From NCBI RefSeq assembly GCF_014385165.1, contig NZ_JACRTF010000001.1, forward strand, positions 1,364,001 to 1,428,000: a DNA stretch of 64,000 nt, in the 5' to 3' direction. Source of the DNA: Jilunia laotingensis. GTDB taxonomy: Bacteria > Bacteroidota > Bacteroidia > Bacteroidales > Bacteroidaceae. Numbering within the stretch: the first letter of the stretch is position 1; every line of letters begins with the position of its first letter. A program made the translations under genes and the position numbers. The notes under the pieces were generated by a model. It worked only from the letters and a program-made list of their open reading frames with translations, was not told the DNA's origin and made no database searches. Shown here piece after piece: positions 42,901 through 52,015 of this stretch.

Positions 42901-43336
42901 GATGCGGATGTGTTATACACACCGCCGTATTTTCTCCCAACTCGTAGAACAGTTGATGAAGGAAGGCAAGAAAGACAAGGCACTGGCCGCCTTGGAATAT
43001 GTGGAAAAGATGGTTCCGGCTTACAATGTTCCTTACGATTGGCTAAACGGTGCAGCCCAAATGGCAGAAGCCTATTACCAGTTGGGACAGACGGAAAAAG
43101 CAGATAAGATCATGGCTGCAATGGCCAACAAAGCAGTAGAGTATCTGACTTGGTATCTGAGTATGAACGATTCGCACTTCCTTACTTCCGCTTACGAGTT
43201 TGAATTCCATCTTCAGATGTTGAGTGGAGAAGTGAGAACAATGGAAAAATACAAATCCAAACTGACGGAAAATTATGCCAACAAACTGGATGAGCTGTAC
43301 GGCATGTACGTCACCCGGATGAAAGCAAATAGATAA
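39980..43336 (+). CDS. DUF2723 / GT117-like membrane protein with C-terminal periplasmic domain
   Basis: 1118 residues. The N-terminal half has about a dozen membrane segments and the DUF2723 signature near residues 25-60 (TIEPTASFWDCPEFITTGYK, then EVGHPPGAPFF), with acidic residues like those at the active site of GT-C mannosyltransferases. A large soluble part follows after about residue 660, ending in TPR-like helices (KDKALAALEYVEKMVP, YYQLGQTEKADKIMAAM). CAZy places such proteins in GT117; an envelope O-glycosyltransferase role is inferred from family. A polysaccharide deacetylase gene follows 17 bases later. Confidence 0.88.
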   Translation: MKQYKTVNNLVGWLTFIIAATVYCMTIEPTASFWDCPEFITTGYKLEVGHPPGAPFFMLTANLFSQFASDPSTVAKMVNYMSALMSGACILFLFWSITHLVRKLIIKDENNISTGQLITIMGSGLVGALVYTFSDTFWFSAVEGEVYAYSSLFTAVVFWLILKWEDVADDPHSDRWLILIAYLTGLSIGVHLLNLLCLPAIVLVYYYKKVPNANAKGSLLALLGSMVLVGIVLYGIVPGVVKVGGWFELLFVNGMSLPFNTGVIVYIIILAASIIWGIYESYNETSRTRMNISFMLTLALLGIPFYGHGVSSILIGIIVLVALGFYLFAKKMNKKYQLSARSMNTALLCTMMIMVGYSSYALIVIRSTANTPMDQNSPEDIFTLGEYLGREQYGTRPLFYGPAYSSKVALEVKDGYCVPIESESTTKYIRKEKTSADEKDSYIEVPGRVEYKYAQNMLFPRMYSSAHAPQYKSWVDVTGYDVPYDECGNMIMVNMPTQWDNIKFFFRYQLNFMYWRYFMWNFAGRQNDIQGSGELEHGNWITGIPFIDSWLVGNQELLPQDLKDNKGHNVFYCLPLLLGIIGLLWQAYRGPKGVQQFWVVFFLFFMTGIAIVLYLNQTPGQPRERDYAYAGSFYAFAIWVGMGVAGIIQLLREYAKMKEAPAAILTSVVCLLVPVQMASQTWDDHDRSGRYVARDFGQNYLMSLQESGNPIIFTNGDNDTFPLWYNQETEGFRTDARTCNLSYLQTDWYIDQMKRPAYDSPSLPITWDRVEYVEGTNEYVPIRPEIKQQLDAMYAQAKNSGNPEALQNIRNEFGEDPYELKNILKYWIRSDKEGLHIVPTDSIVVKIDKEAVRRSGMMIPEALGDSIPDHMTILLRDDNGKPKRALYKSDLMMLEMLANANWERPMYMAITVGRENQLGMEKHFIQEGLASRFTPFDTQKLGATIDSEKMYDNLMNKFKFGGIDKPGIYIDENVMRMCYTHRRIFSQLVEQLMKEGKKDKALAALEYVEKMVPAYNVPYDWLNGAAQMAEAYYQLGQTEKADKIMAAMANKAVEYLTWYLSMNDSHFLTSAYEFEFHLQMLSGEVRTMEKYKSKLTENYANKLDELYGMYVTRMKANR

Positions 43337-43353
43337 AGTCACTCGAGGAAACC

Positions 43354-44013
43354 ATGTTTATAGAACAACCGCCGTGGTTTTTCCGCGCATTATACCCGCA
43401 AGCCATCTTCCGGATGAGTCCCGACGAAAAGGCAGTGTATCTGACCTTTGACGATGGGCCAATCCCGGAAGTGACTCCTTGGGTATTGGATTTATTAGCC
43501 GAACATAACATCAAAGCCACCTTCTTCATGGTGGGAGACAATGTGAGACGGTATCCGGAAATCTTCCGTATGGTGGTAGACCGGGGGCACCGGATCGGTA
43601 ATCATACCTTCAACCATATCCGGGGATTCGAATACTCGGCAGACGACTATCTGACGAACACGGATCGTGCCAACCAAGAGATGAAAACAGATCTTTTCCG
43701 TCCACCGCACGGCCATATGGGATTCAGGCAGTATCACACGCTGAAACAGCATTACAAGATCATCATGTGGGATCTCGTCACACGTGACTACAGTAAGAAG
43801 CTGCGCCCTGAACAGGTATTGGCGAATGTGAAGCGATATGTACGCAACGGTTCCATCATTACCTTCCACGATTCACTGAAATCCTGGAACAACGGAAACT
43901 TGCAATACGCTCTCCCCCGTTCCATCGAATACCTTCAAGAGCAGGGTTACGAATTCAAAGTGCTTCCCACACAAGAAGTATATCAGGCGGCACCCACCCT
44001 CTGTAGAGAGTAG
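43354..44013 (+). CDS. Polysaccharide deacetylase (NodB/CE4 family)
   Basis: 219 residues. The NodB fold motifs are VYLTFDDGPIPEVTPW (motif 1 with the catalytic Asp and a metal Asp), IGNHTFNH (motif 2, HxxxH metal ligands), LFRPPHGHMG (motif 3) and SIITFHDS (motif 5). No signal peptide is apparent, so it is either cytoplasmic or exported by other means. It probably removes N-acetyl groups from a surface or cell-wall sugar (family knowledge); the partner DUF2723 gene 17 bases upstream suggests a glycan-modifying pair. Confidence 0.92.
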   Translation: MFIEQPPWFFRALYPQAIFRMSPDEKAVYLTFDDGPIPEVTPWVLDLLAEHNIKATFFMVGDNVRRYPEIFRMVVDRGHRIGNHTFNHIRGFEYSADDYLTNTDRANQEMKTDLFRPPHGHMGFRQYHTLKQHYKIIMWDLVTRDYSKKLRPEQVLANVKRYVRNGSIITFHDSLKSWNNGNLQYALPRSIEYLQEQGYEFKVLPTQEVYQAAPTLCRE

Positions 44014-44126
44014 CATGCCCAACAATTGTTCCCGGCAATACCGGAGAAGCTAAACGCTGGCGCCGATTAGTGATGTCTTATCAAGAAGAGAGAAGTATAC
44101 CATGTGATGACAATGTAAGATGATAA

Positions 44127-45074
44127 ATGAGCGATAATCAAGTCGAATTAGCAAAGACACCCCTTTCCTCAAAGGAGATAAAAGCCGAAGCTTCACGCCT
44201 CGGCTTTTCTGCCTGTGGAGTGGCACCTGCCGAGAAGGTAAACGAAACCGCCTCTGCCGCTTTATGCCACTGGCTCTCTGCGGGCATGCAATCAGGAATG
44301 AATTACATGAATAACTACTTGGATAAACGCCTCGATCCCCGATTGCTGATGGAAGGAACACAAAGTATCATCTCCGTTGCCCTTAACTATTATCCTTCGA
44401 AATTCCTTAAAAAAGACCAGTACCAGTTTGCCTGGTATGCCTACGGAAAAGATTATCATGATGTGATGAAAGCCAAACTAAACGAATTACTGGCATTTAT
44501 CACCACCCTTACTCCCCTGCCCTTACAAAGCCGCACCTTCTGTGATACCGCCCCAGTATTGGAACGTTATTGGGCATGGCGTACGGGGCTGGGATGGATC
44601 GGCAAAAACACACAACTGATCATTCCACATGCCGGCTCTTGTTTCTTTTTAGGAGAAATATTCCTCGACAGGAAATTGGATTTCTATGATCATCCCCAAC
44701 CTAGCCGCTGTGGTAATTGTACCCGTTGCTTGGATGCTTGTCCCACAAAAGCCCTGGAAGCCCCTTTATTGCTCAATTCCAACCGTTGTTTGTCATACCT
44801 GACCATCGAACACCGTGAATCCATTCCTCTCACAGAAGCCCAAAAAATGGGCAATAGGATATATGGCTGCGACGAATGTCAAAAAGCCTGTCCATGGAAT
44901 CGCTTTGCCGTTCCCTGCCAAACTCCGGAGTTCCAACCTTCGGAAGCCTTCCTTGAAATGAAAAAAGAAGATTGGGAATCGCTCACCGAAGATCAATACC
45001 GAACCCTTTTTAAAGGAAGTGCCGTGAAACGAGCTAAATATGGCGGATTGATGCGGAATATAAAAAAGGGATAA
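44127..45074 (+). CDS. queG: Epoxyqueuosine reductase QueG
   Basis: 315 residues. The N-terminal cobalamin-binding domain has FSACGVAPAEKV and the active-site segment FCDTAPVLERYWAWRTGLGWIGKN. Two 4Fe-4S clusters are set by CGNCTRCLDACPTKAL and CDECQKACPWN. It reduces epoxyqueuosine to queuosine at the wobble position of GUN tRNAs. Length is shorter than E. coli QueG (the HEAT-like tail is missing), which is usual in many phyla. It is 113 bases after the deacetylase. Confidence 0.95.
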   Translation: MSDNQVELAKTPLSSKEIKAEASRLGFSACGVAPAEKVNETASAALCHWLSAGMQSGMNYMNNYLDKRLDPRLLMEGTQSIISVALNYYPSKFLKKDQYQFAWYAYGKDYHDVMKAKLNELLAFITTLTPLPLQSRTFCDTAPVLERYWAWRTGLGWIGKNTQLIIPHAGSCFFLGEIFLDRKLDFYDHPQPSRCGNCTRCLDACPTKALEAPLLLNSNRCLSYLTIEHRESIPLTEAQKMGNRIYGCDECQKACPWNRFAVPCQTPEFQPSEAFLEMKKEDWESLTEDQYRTLFKGSAVKRAKYGGLMRNIKKG

Positions 45075-45185
45075 AGAAAAGTGTTCCGATTTAACAATAA
45101 ATACCACACGTTCAAGAACATATCTCATTAATATTCATTAAATTTACAGCCACTCAGAATTTGTTAACTAAAAAGCATGTTTATT

Positions 45186-47084
45186 ATGAGAAAAAAGTTA
45201 CTCGCAATCATGTTGTTAGCAAGCATATATGGCTTTGCACAACAACAAGTAAAATTCACAAAGCAGTCTAACAGTTTTGCTACCCGGTCAGAAGTAAGCA
45301 GTGTACAGAAAGCCATGGAATTTGGTGAAAATCAAATGATCATTGGCTATTGTCCGAATGAAGTAAATCCTGATGGCGGTGTAGGCGGTGTAAACCAACA
45401 AGTGGAAATGGCCGCTGCCGTTTACTTTCCTGTGGAAAAAATGAAACTTCTAACAGGAAATAAACTCTTGAAAATAAACTTGGCCATAATGGACACCAAA
45501 GTAAAAAACGTAAAAGTCTGGATTAGGTCAACTTTAAACGGTACCAACAAGATGGTACAGAGCATATCCAATATTACTAAAGGCTGGAATGAAGTGACAT
45601 TGGAAACACCTTATGAATTAGATGGATCGGACATTTATGTAGGTTACACACTAACCGCTCCGGCATCTACCTATCCGATTGGATTTAGTGGAGGTGCGGA
45701 TCAATCCAATGCTATGTTTTTGGCTATAAATAAGGCATGGTCAAATTATTATGGGATGAAATTTGGAAGTTTAAGCTTACAATGTCTCTTGGAAGGAGAG
45801 AAAAAAATAGAAAATGATGTAACTTTAATTGCCAATCCAATCGGGAACCATTATGCGAAACCAGATGAAGAATCAACAGTAACCTACCAAGCTTCAATAT
45901 TCAATGCTACGGTTAATTCAGTTTCAAATTTCGAAGTTACATACCAAGCAGGTACAGGGGAAAAAGTATCAAAAACGATAGAAAAGGCAATAGCTCCTTT
46001 CGCCACTATAGATTTCGAACAAACCATCCAAGTCCCAAATTCACCGGGTAATCAAGACATTAATTTTTCTATTACTAAAGTGAACGGCAAAGAAGATGAA
46101 TGTCCATTTGACAACACGTTAGCAGACTGGCTTTACATTTACACAGAATCATTCCCGAGAAGAGTGTTGGTAGAACAATTCACAACTCAACAATGTGGTT
46201 ATTGTCCGACTGGTTTAAAAACACTAAACATGGCGCTGGAAGGAAAAGAATTTTCATGGGTAGCTCATCATGTAGGTTTTTACGATGATGATTTCACTAT
46301 CGATGAAAGTGTAGAATATCTTGATTTATATGGAGGTGGTACTTATGCACCTGCATGTATGTTCGACCGTACCGTTGTTCCGGACGCAACAAGTCCAGTA
46401 TTCGGACTTTCCTATCAATCGGTTTCGGGTGGTGCAAAAGTAGTGAAATCCTACTGGGATTATGTTTCTGAAATTCCTACTTTTATAACAGTAGATGTAA
46501 ATGCGACTTATAATAATGATACCAGAACTCTTGATATATCTGTCAGCGGTCAGGCCCAGCAAGCTGCCTTAGCACGTATGAACCCCAAACTGACCATATT
46601 CTTGACGGAAAGCGGATTATCAGGAAAGCAATCAGGAGCAACTGGAACCATTGAGCATAATCATGTCATCCGTGCAGTCCTGACAGACGTATGGGGTAGT
46701 GAACCTGAGTGGTCGTCAGACAAGAACCAATATACATATCACACTACTTACAAGATACCTTCCACACAGAAAGTTGAAAACATGACGATTGTCGCCTTTA
46801 TCTGTAATCAAGATGAAAATGATATCAATAACCGTATGATAATGAATACGGGAGAAATGCAATTATCTTCATTAACAGGAATAGAAACAATATCCAAAGA
46901 GAACAATAACATTGCGATCTTTGCAGAAAATGGTATGATAAAAGTTGACGGTCAATATGATAACTTACGAGTATTTACCCCCACCGGAATCGTTATTGAT
47001 AACACTAATCTAGCTCCTGGTTTATATGTTGTGAAGTTAGAAATCGATAAACAGACTGTAGTGAAAAAAATAATCGTGAAATAA
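45186..47084 (+). CDS. Exported Omp28-like protein with thioredoxin-type CxxC and sorting-like tail (paralogue)
   Basis: 632 residues from the ATG at 45186 (MRKKLLAIMLLASIYGFAQ signal peptide); an ATG three codons earlier is also open. The layout is the same as for the protein at 20645: a beta-rich N-terminal domain, an Ig-like middle part and an Omp28/thioredoxin-like domain with VLVEQFTTQQCGYCPTG (Cys337, Cys340) and YAPACMFDRT. It ends in GLYVVKLEIDKQTVVKKIIVK, the type-IX-like tail. The function is inferred to be extracytoplasmic redox or binding. A terminator follows directly, so it is monocistronic. Confidence 0.85.
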   Translation: MRKKLLAIMLLASIYGFAQQQVKFTKQSNSFATRSEVSSVQKAMEFGENQMIIGYCPNEVNPDGGVGGVNQQVEMAAAVYFPVEKMKLLTGNKLLKINLAIMDTKVKNVKVWIRSTLNGTNKMVQSISNITKGWNEVTLETPYELDGSDIYVGYTLTAPASTYPIGFSGGADQSNAMFLAINKAWSNYYGMKFGSLSLQCLLEGEKKIENDVTLIANPIGNHYAKPDEESTVTYQASIFNATVNSVSNFEVTYQAGTGEKVSKTIEKAIAPFATIDFEQTIQVPNSPGNQDINFSITKVNGKEDECPFDNTLADWLYIYTESFPRRVLVEQFTTQQCGYCPTGLKTLNMALEGKEFSWVAHHVGFYDDDFTIDESVEYLDLYGGGTYAPACMFDRTVVPDATSPVFGLSYQSVSGGAKVVKSYWDYVSEIPTFITVDVNATYNNDTRTLDISVSGQAQQAALARMNPKLTIFLTESGLSGKQSGATGTIEHNHVIRAVLTDVWGSEPEWSSDKNQYTYHTTYKIPSTQKVENMTIVAFICNQDENDINNRMIMNTGEMQLSSLTGIETISKENNNIAIFAENGMIKVDGQYDNLRVFTPTGIVIDNTNLAPGLYVVKLEIDKQTVVKKIIVK

Positions 47085-47123
47085 ACCGATATATCTTTCA
47101 AGCAACTATTTAAAGATTGAATT

Positions 47124-47164
47124 AAAGGCAGCTATCTTGTAACAAGGTGGTTGCCTTTCTTTTT
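47124..47164 (+). terminator. Intrinsic terminator of the Omp28-like gene
   Basis: AAAGGCA (47124-47130) pairs with TGCCTTT (47152-47158), with an inner CTATCTTG/CAAGGTGG helix, followed by CTTTTT. Confidence 0.85.
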
Positions 47165-47418
47165 ACGCAAATAAAGTGCATAAAGAGATGGCTTCTTATA
47201 CATTTATGCACATACGAAAAAATAATTTTGCATTTAATTGCCTAAACCATTGGATTCTTAAAATATAATCAATAAATTTGGGAAATATATCAATTGAATT
47301 GTAAAAGGGATGAGTTAAAATCACTTTAGAATAGACAACTGAATTCCTCCTACAAACTTGGTTATTATTGCTATAATTACAAAAGATCATTATTTCTTAC
47401 ACATTAATTATACTAACC
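47165..47418 (+). promoter_or_regulatory. Long leader of the S41 peptidase gene with a Bacteroides-type promoter
   Basis: TAATTTTG at 47223-47230 matches TAnnTTTG. It gives an untranslated leader of about 180 bases; nothing else was recognised in it. Confidence 0.45.
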
Positions 47419-49425
47419 ATGAAAAAAGTTGTACTATTCATTCTAATGTATTGCAGCAGTATCGGTATGATTGCTGCAAATACAAGTTTAATTTTGGGTA
47501 ATCAGAATCAAAATGGTTCATTCTCCTCGAAAAGTCAGACACAGGCAGTGGCTAACGATGTCATTTCTCCCAATTCTTCAGAATCAGAACAGATCGAAAA
47601 TCTGGCTTTACTTTGTAAAGTGTGGGGTTTTGTAAAATATCACCATCCAAAGATTAGTCTAAATAAGACCGATATGGACAAAGAATTATGCGATCTCATT
47701 CCTCAAATAAAAGCGGTGACAAACAAAGAGGAACGTAATACCATACTTTCAAATTGGGTAAATAATTTCGGGGAAATCACAGAATTTATGCCTGATAGTA
47801 ATTTCCCGGATGCAGAAGAAATAAAGCTCATGCCCGATTATTCTTGGATCGACAAGAATGAGTTGGGCGATGCACTCGTTGCACAATTGGAAAATATTAA
47901 AAAGGCGGTCCGATCCGAAAATAATCCCTACATAAGTTTTTTCCCCGGAGTTCAGAACCCGGATTTTAGCGGTGAAAAGACTTATTCATTAATACAATAT
48001 CCTACTGAGCAATACCGTCTTGTAGCCTTATTTAGATATTGGAATATCATCCAATATTATTTTCCCAACCGGCATTTAATCGATGATAACTGGCACGATG
48101 TTTTAAGGGAATTTATCCCACAATTCTTATCCGCCAAAGATAAATATGAATATAAATATTCGGTATTGGCACTATGGGCTAAAATAAAAGATTCCCACGC
48201 ATTTATCGCTAAATGGGATAAAGTTTTGTATGAAATTTCCGGATATAGAAATAATTCAGTACCTGTAGGAATCAAATTTGTAGAAAACAAAGCAGTAATA
48301 ACTGAATATTTTAATCAAGACTTAGGTAAAAAGACGGGATTACTTCCCGGAGATATAATTGAAACTATCGATGGAGTCAGTGTGGAAGATATTGTAAAAG
48401 AAAGGTTACCCATAACACCAGGTTCTAATTATACCACACAATTACGAAATATTGCATCCTATTTATTAATGAGTAACAATAACGAAATACAAGTAAAATA
48501 TAAAAGAAATGACCTAGTTGAGACTAAGACAATCACCTGTTATAGTGACTATTCTGTTGATCTTCCTTATATAGATGCCATCCAAACTATCGATTCGGAT
48601 ATTACCTATATTTATCCGGGGACGATTGAGGAATCAGACTATACCCCCGATAAAATGAAGAAAATTCTAGAATCTAAAGGTATGATTATCGATATGCGCT
48701 GTTACCCCAACATTTTCATGGTTTTCAGTTTCGGCAAATACCTAATCCCCGAACCTACTCAATTTGCAAAATTCACGAATACCAATTATTCCTACCCAGG
48801 TTTATTCACTTACCGTGACGGAGATATATTAGGTGAAACCAATCCCGATTATTTCAAAGGTAAAATAGTTATCATAGTTAATGAAGAGACACAAAGTCAA
48901 GCCGAATACACAACGATGGCATTCCAAACTGCCCCCAATGTCTGTGTGATAGGAAGCACTACCGCTGGTGCCGACGGCAATGTCTCAACAATTATTTTGC
49001 CGGGGAACTTACAAACATATATCTCCGGCATAGGGGTTTATTATCCCGATGGAACTGAAACTCAGCGTGTAGGAATTGTCCCCGATATAGAAGTAAAACC
49101 GACTATCGAAGGGATCAGAAATGGAATTGACGAACCATTACAGAAAGCCATTGAAATAATAAACAGTGAGTCCGGAATCAAAAACCATTCAGCCGATAAC
49201 GCGATTCTGTTATATCCCAATCCTGTGACTGAAGGATTTTATATAAAAGGCGCCAATGTTGCCAGTAGAGTTTCAGTATCAGATATGCAAGGGAGAACGG
49301 TATTCGTTGGGAATGTAAGCGATTCTGACGGATACGTAAATATAGGATCACTATCAAAGGGAACCTATATCGTAAGAGTCGAAATTGACAATAGAATAAT
49401 ACAAAAGAAAATTATCAAGATGTAA
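47419..49425 (+). CDS. Exported S41 (C-terminal processing) peptidase with PDZ-like and sorting-like domains
   Basis: 668 residues with a signal peptide (MKKVVLFILMYCSSIGMIAA). An N-terminal S41-associated helical region (about 50-260, YWNIIQYYFPNRH) is followed by a PDZ-like part (about 290-350, GLLPGDIIETIDGVSVEDI). The TSPc core has VNEETQSQAEYTTMAFQ with Ser493 as nucleophile and IGSTTAGADGNVS. The tail (ILLYPNPVTEGFYIKG to GTYIVRVEIDNRIIQKK) is a sorting-like domain. It should cleave proteins or peptides outside the cytoplasm, probably on the surface if the tail is used. It is a single-gene unit. Confidence 0.88.
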   Translation: MKKVVLFILMYCSSIGMIAANTSLILGNQNQNGSFSSKSQTQAVANDVISPNSSESEQIENLALLCKVWGFVKYHHPKISLNKTDMDKELCDLIPQIKAVTNKEERNTILSNWVNNFGEITEFMPDSNFPDAEEIKLMPDYSWIDKNELGDALVAQLENIKKAVRSENNPYISFFPGVQNPDFSGEKTYSLIQYPTEQYRLVALFRYWNIIQYYFPNRHLIDDNWHDVLREFIPQFLSAKDKYEYKYSVLALWAKIKDSHAFIAKWDKVLYEISGYRNNSVPVGIKFVENKAVITEYFNQDLGKKTGLLPGDIIETIDGVSVEDIVKERLPITPGSNYTTQLRNIASYLLMSNNNEIQVKYKRNDLVETKTITCYSDYSVDLPYIDAIQTIDSDITYIYPGTIEESDYTPDKMKKILESKGMIIDMRCYPNIFMVFSFGKYLIPEPTQFAKFTNTNYSYPGLFTYRDGDILGETNPDYFKGKIVIIVNEETQSQAEYTTMAFQTAPNVCVIGSTTAGADGNVSTIILPGNLQTYISGIGVYYPDGTETQRVGIVPDIEVKPTIEGIRNGIDEPLQKAIEIINSESGIKNHSADNAILLYPNPVTEGFYIKGANVASRVSVSDMQGRTVFVGNVSDSDGYVNIGSLSKGTYIVRVEIDNRIIQKKIIKM

Positions 49426-49522
49426 ATTCATTTTAAGCTATACAGAAATTACATTAAAAACACGAATCAATTATCAAACTATCCATAGAAAAATGGTTTA
49501 GAAAAATTATAAAGCATGAATT

Positions 49523-49560
49523 AAGAGGAAGCTATCCATTAAGGAAAGCCTCCTCTTTTC
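49523..49560. terminator. Bidirectional terminator between convergent genes
   Basis: AAGAGGA (49523-49529) and TCCTCTT (49551-49557) flank an extra GC pair; the arms end in T-rich runs on the plus strand and A-rich on the other, which suits convergent genes at 49425 and 49574. Confidence 0.75.
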
Positions 49561-49573
49561 AATATACTTTCTT

Positions 49574-51901
49574 CTAGTGAATATTCACTTTAAATACGGA
49601 ACTGCATCCGTCCATATCTACTACTTTTACCAAATAGATACCGGCAGGTAAACCGGAAACAGGAACTCCTTGTGGAGTGCCGTCAGCAGTCACGCCCACC
49701 AATGTACCCGTTACGGAATACAACGATACGGAAGCATCTTCAATACCCTTCACATGCAGATAGCCATTGGAGATAAATATTTCCGCCTTTTCTCCGGCTA
49801 TGGAAGAAATGCCTACAGCATCTTTGAGCTTAAACGCAGGACTGATAGTCTGCATTTGCTGATTGCCGGCTTTATCCGTCAGTGTTATCTTTAAGTCATA
49901 CCACCCCGATTTAGTTTCCCCTTTGACACTTTCCAAAGAACCTCTGTAGAAATAACCGAAAGCTGGCATGCGATAAAGCTCAGGAATCTCCGTAACAGGC
50001 AGTTCTTTCCATTCATCATTCCCGTAGGATGAATAGAAGACTTCCGCATGCTGCTCTTTGCAATCGAAATAGAAACGATTGTCAGTATTATGAAAGTTGA
50101 AGTCACCACCTGCAAATTCCAAGACACCATCCGAAGCTGTTTCAAAACGGTCTGTTATCAATCCGGATGTATTCTTGAAATGCAGCATTTGAAGCGTAGG
50201 TGCCGTCCAATCGTCTTTCCGCTGATCATACAATATGCGGGTGACATTCTTTCCCGGAAGATCATCCACTCTTACGTTCGCGTTTACAAAAGTAAGATCG
50301 AATTCCCCATCAGGATGCTTCTCGGAAGCCCAAGTATAGGTCAGGCTATCAAGTTGGGCATAATCCGTACAAATCTCTTCACCATTATATTTGACACTCA
50401 TCTCCAATGGAACATAATCACTCATTCGTATCTCACCCAAACGGCCTATATAACAACAAGCTAATCCGGACATTTTCCCTCCTACATATTCATCGTAGGA
50501 ATTTTGTGCCATAAACGCATTTATCGGGCAACTATTACCGTAGATGCCGGTTTTTTCCGGCTGCATATAGGAGAATGCAGGATGACCGGGATATTCCAAT
50601 ATATCGCCTTTCTCTTCCGGTACTTGAAAAGAGTAATTCCCATAGGCATCATGCCCCTTATTCACATATTCCATACCGTTTTTAGTCATTATTACAGGTA
50701 AGCCGATCGTATTGGAATAATAATAGGAAGTATCCCGCCTTATACTACCGTCTCCTCTTTCCTGAATTTCAATGACCATCCGTCGATAGTCTCCGTACTG
50801 CGGCATCACCATAATATCCATCCTGTCTTTATCCAAATGACCTTCTTTCATGGCATCCACATAAAATTTTACTTTATCATCCTTTGATAAGATTACCGAA
50901 TTCGTAGCACCGTCCCAACCACCGATTTGTACACCGTCAAAGAGGTCGATCGTTCCAAATCCGGGAATATGTCCTCCTTCTGTATCCATTCCCAATGGAG
51001 TAGATTGAAACGTATCTTCATACAAGATGTAATCTTTAGGATCGTTTTTGAGTACCTTTGATTCCGTGCCTTCCGTCCGGAATCTATTTACATAGTAAAC
51101 CCCATCTTTTATCATCACGCGAGATTGCACTAATAAATACCTGTCACTGAGATCATTCACGAAAAAGTCCCAGCCTCTTTCCCTCTTCTGCGAGCCTTCT
51201 TCGTCCACACCTCCATTTCCAACCATTGTGCTTACCGCCCCATAACCTTTCAGAATAAAATAACGGCTAATAAGCATCTCGTCAACATTTCCCTCATCCA
51301 GTACTTCATAAGACATGTTGTCGTCCGATATGCGCCATAAAGGTAATCGCCACATCTCCCCGTCCGGATTGTAACCCTCCACCATAATATGGTTGGTAGC
51401 ATCGGATGCGGCAAACACAATGGTGGTATCTTTGGAAAGCACCACTTGCTCCTTGATAAGAATAGCTATGCCGCCCGCATCCCCCTTTTCACCGAATCTC
51501 CAAAACTCGGTAGCCAAATCATACATACCGACGGGCACAGAAAGAGTAATAGATTCATTTTCATAATCATAATAATCAGTAGCATCATTTTCAGTATTAT
51601 AAATCATGAAACTATTCGGAGTAAACCACTCTTTATCGTATTCAAAAGAACAGGTTACAGATACTTCACCGGCAGCACGGGTACGTACCGCACTTCTCTT
51701 CTCGGGAATATACGTTTTGTAGTCCCCTCTCTGTTTCACCTCATATTGCCGCTTATCTTGAATGGTTTTCGGCTTCAAGATGTATTTTCCTTTATCAAAG
51801 CGCTTTGGAGAATATTCAGTAATCACCTGCGCTTTCACACTTTCTCCTATCAGGAGGAACAAGCCGGCTATTGCCAGCAGATAAAGTAGTTGTCTTTTCA
51901 T
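49574..51901 (-). CDS. Exported protein of unknown function with sorting-like tail
   Basis: 775 residues from the ATG at 51901 (MKRQLLYLLAIAGLFLLIGESVKAQ). The longer frame to 51934 is unlikely because it overlaps the predicted promoter box. The protein is beta-rich (for example TCSFEYDKEWFTPNSFMIYN and VPVGMYDLATEFWRF) and has no recognised catalytic motif. The middle part resembles the non-catalytic portion of some Bacteroidales surface proteases, but I see no Asp/His/Ser signature. It ends in GIYLVKVVDMDGCSSVFKVNIH-type tail. It is monocistronic and divergent from the TPR-HTH regulator, which may control it (inference from position only). Confidence 0.8.
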   Translation of the reverse strand: MKRQLLYLLAIAGLFLLIGESVKAQVITEYSPKRFDKGKYILKPKTIQDKRQYEVKQRGDYKTYIPEKRSAVRTRAAGEVSVTCSFEYDKEWFTPNSFMIYNTENDATDYYDYENESITLSVPVGMYDLATEFWRFGEKGDAGGIAILIKEQVVLSKDTTIVFAASDATNHIMVEGYNPDGEMWRLPLWRISDDNMSYEVLDEGNVDEMLISRYFILKGYGAVSTMVGNGGVDEEGSQKRERGWDFFVNDLSDRYLLVQSRVMIKDGVYYVNRFRTEGTESKVLKNDPKDYILYEDTFQSTPLGMDTEGGHIPGFGTIDLFDGVQIGGWDGATNSVILSKDDKVKFYVDAMKEGHLDKDRMDIMVMPQYGDYRRMVIEIQERGDGSIRRDTSYYYSNTIGLPVIMTKNGMEYVNKGHDAYGNYSFQVPEEKGDILEYPGHPAFSYMQPEKTGIYGNSCPINAFMAQNSYDEYVGGKMSGLACCYIGRLGEIRMSDYVPLEMSVKYNGEEICTDYAQLDSLTYTWASEKHPDGEFDLTFVNANVRVDDLPGKNVTRILYDQRKDDWTAPTLQMLHFKNTSGLITDRFETASDGVLEFAGGDFNFHNTDNRFYFDCKEQHAEVFYSSYGNDEWKELPVTEIPELYRMPAFGYFYRGSLESVKGETKSGWYDLKITLTDKAGNQQMQTISPAFKLKDAVGISSIAGEKAEIFISNGYLHVKGIEDASVSLYSVTGTLVGVTADGTPQGVPVSGLPAGIYLVKVVDMDGCSSVFKVNIH

Positions 51902-51931
51902 AACCGTAATATTTTTATGAGTTTTGATACG

Positions 51932-51939
51932 CAAATATA
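51932..51939 (-). promoter_or_regulatory. Bacteroides-type promoter (-7 box) for the exported protein
   Basis: On the minus strand this reads TATATTTG, a perfect box, with transcription expected near 51925. Confidence 0.6.
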
Positions 51940-52003
51940 AGTTTCAGGAGGTTTCTACCATTAAAATCGGAGTGGACAATTGGGGGACAATCTCCTTTTT
52001 TTC

Positions 52004-52011
52004 TAAATTTG
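52004..52011 (+). promoter_or_regulatory. Bacteroides-type promoter box almost touching the TPR-HTH start codon
   Basis: TAAATTTG ends only four bases before the ATG at 52016, so the transcript would be leaderless or start within the codon. Confidence 0.5.
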
Positions 52012-52015
52012 CGGA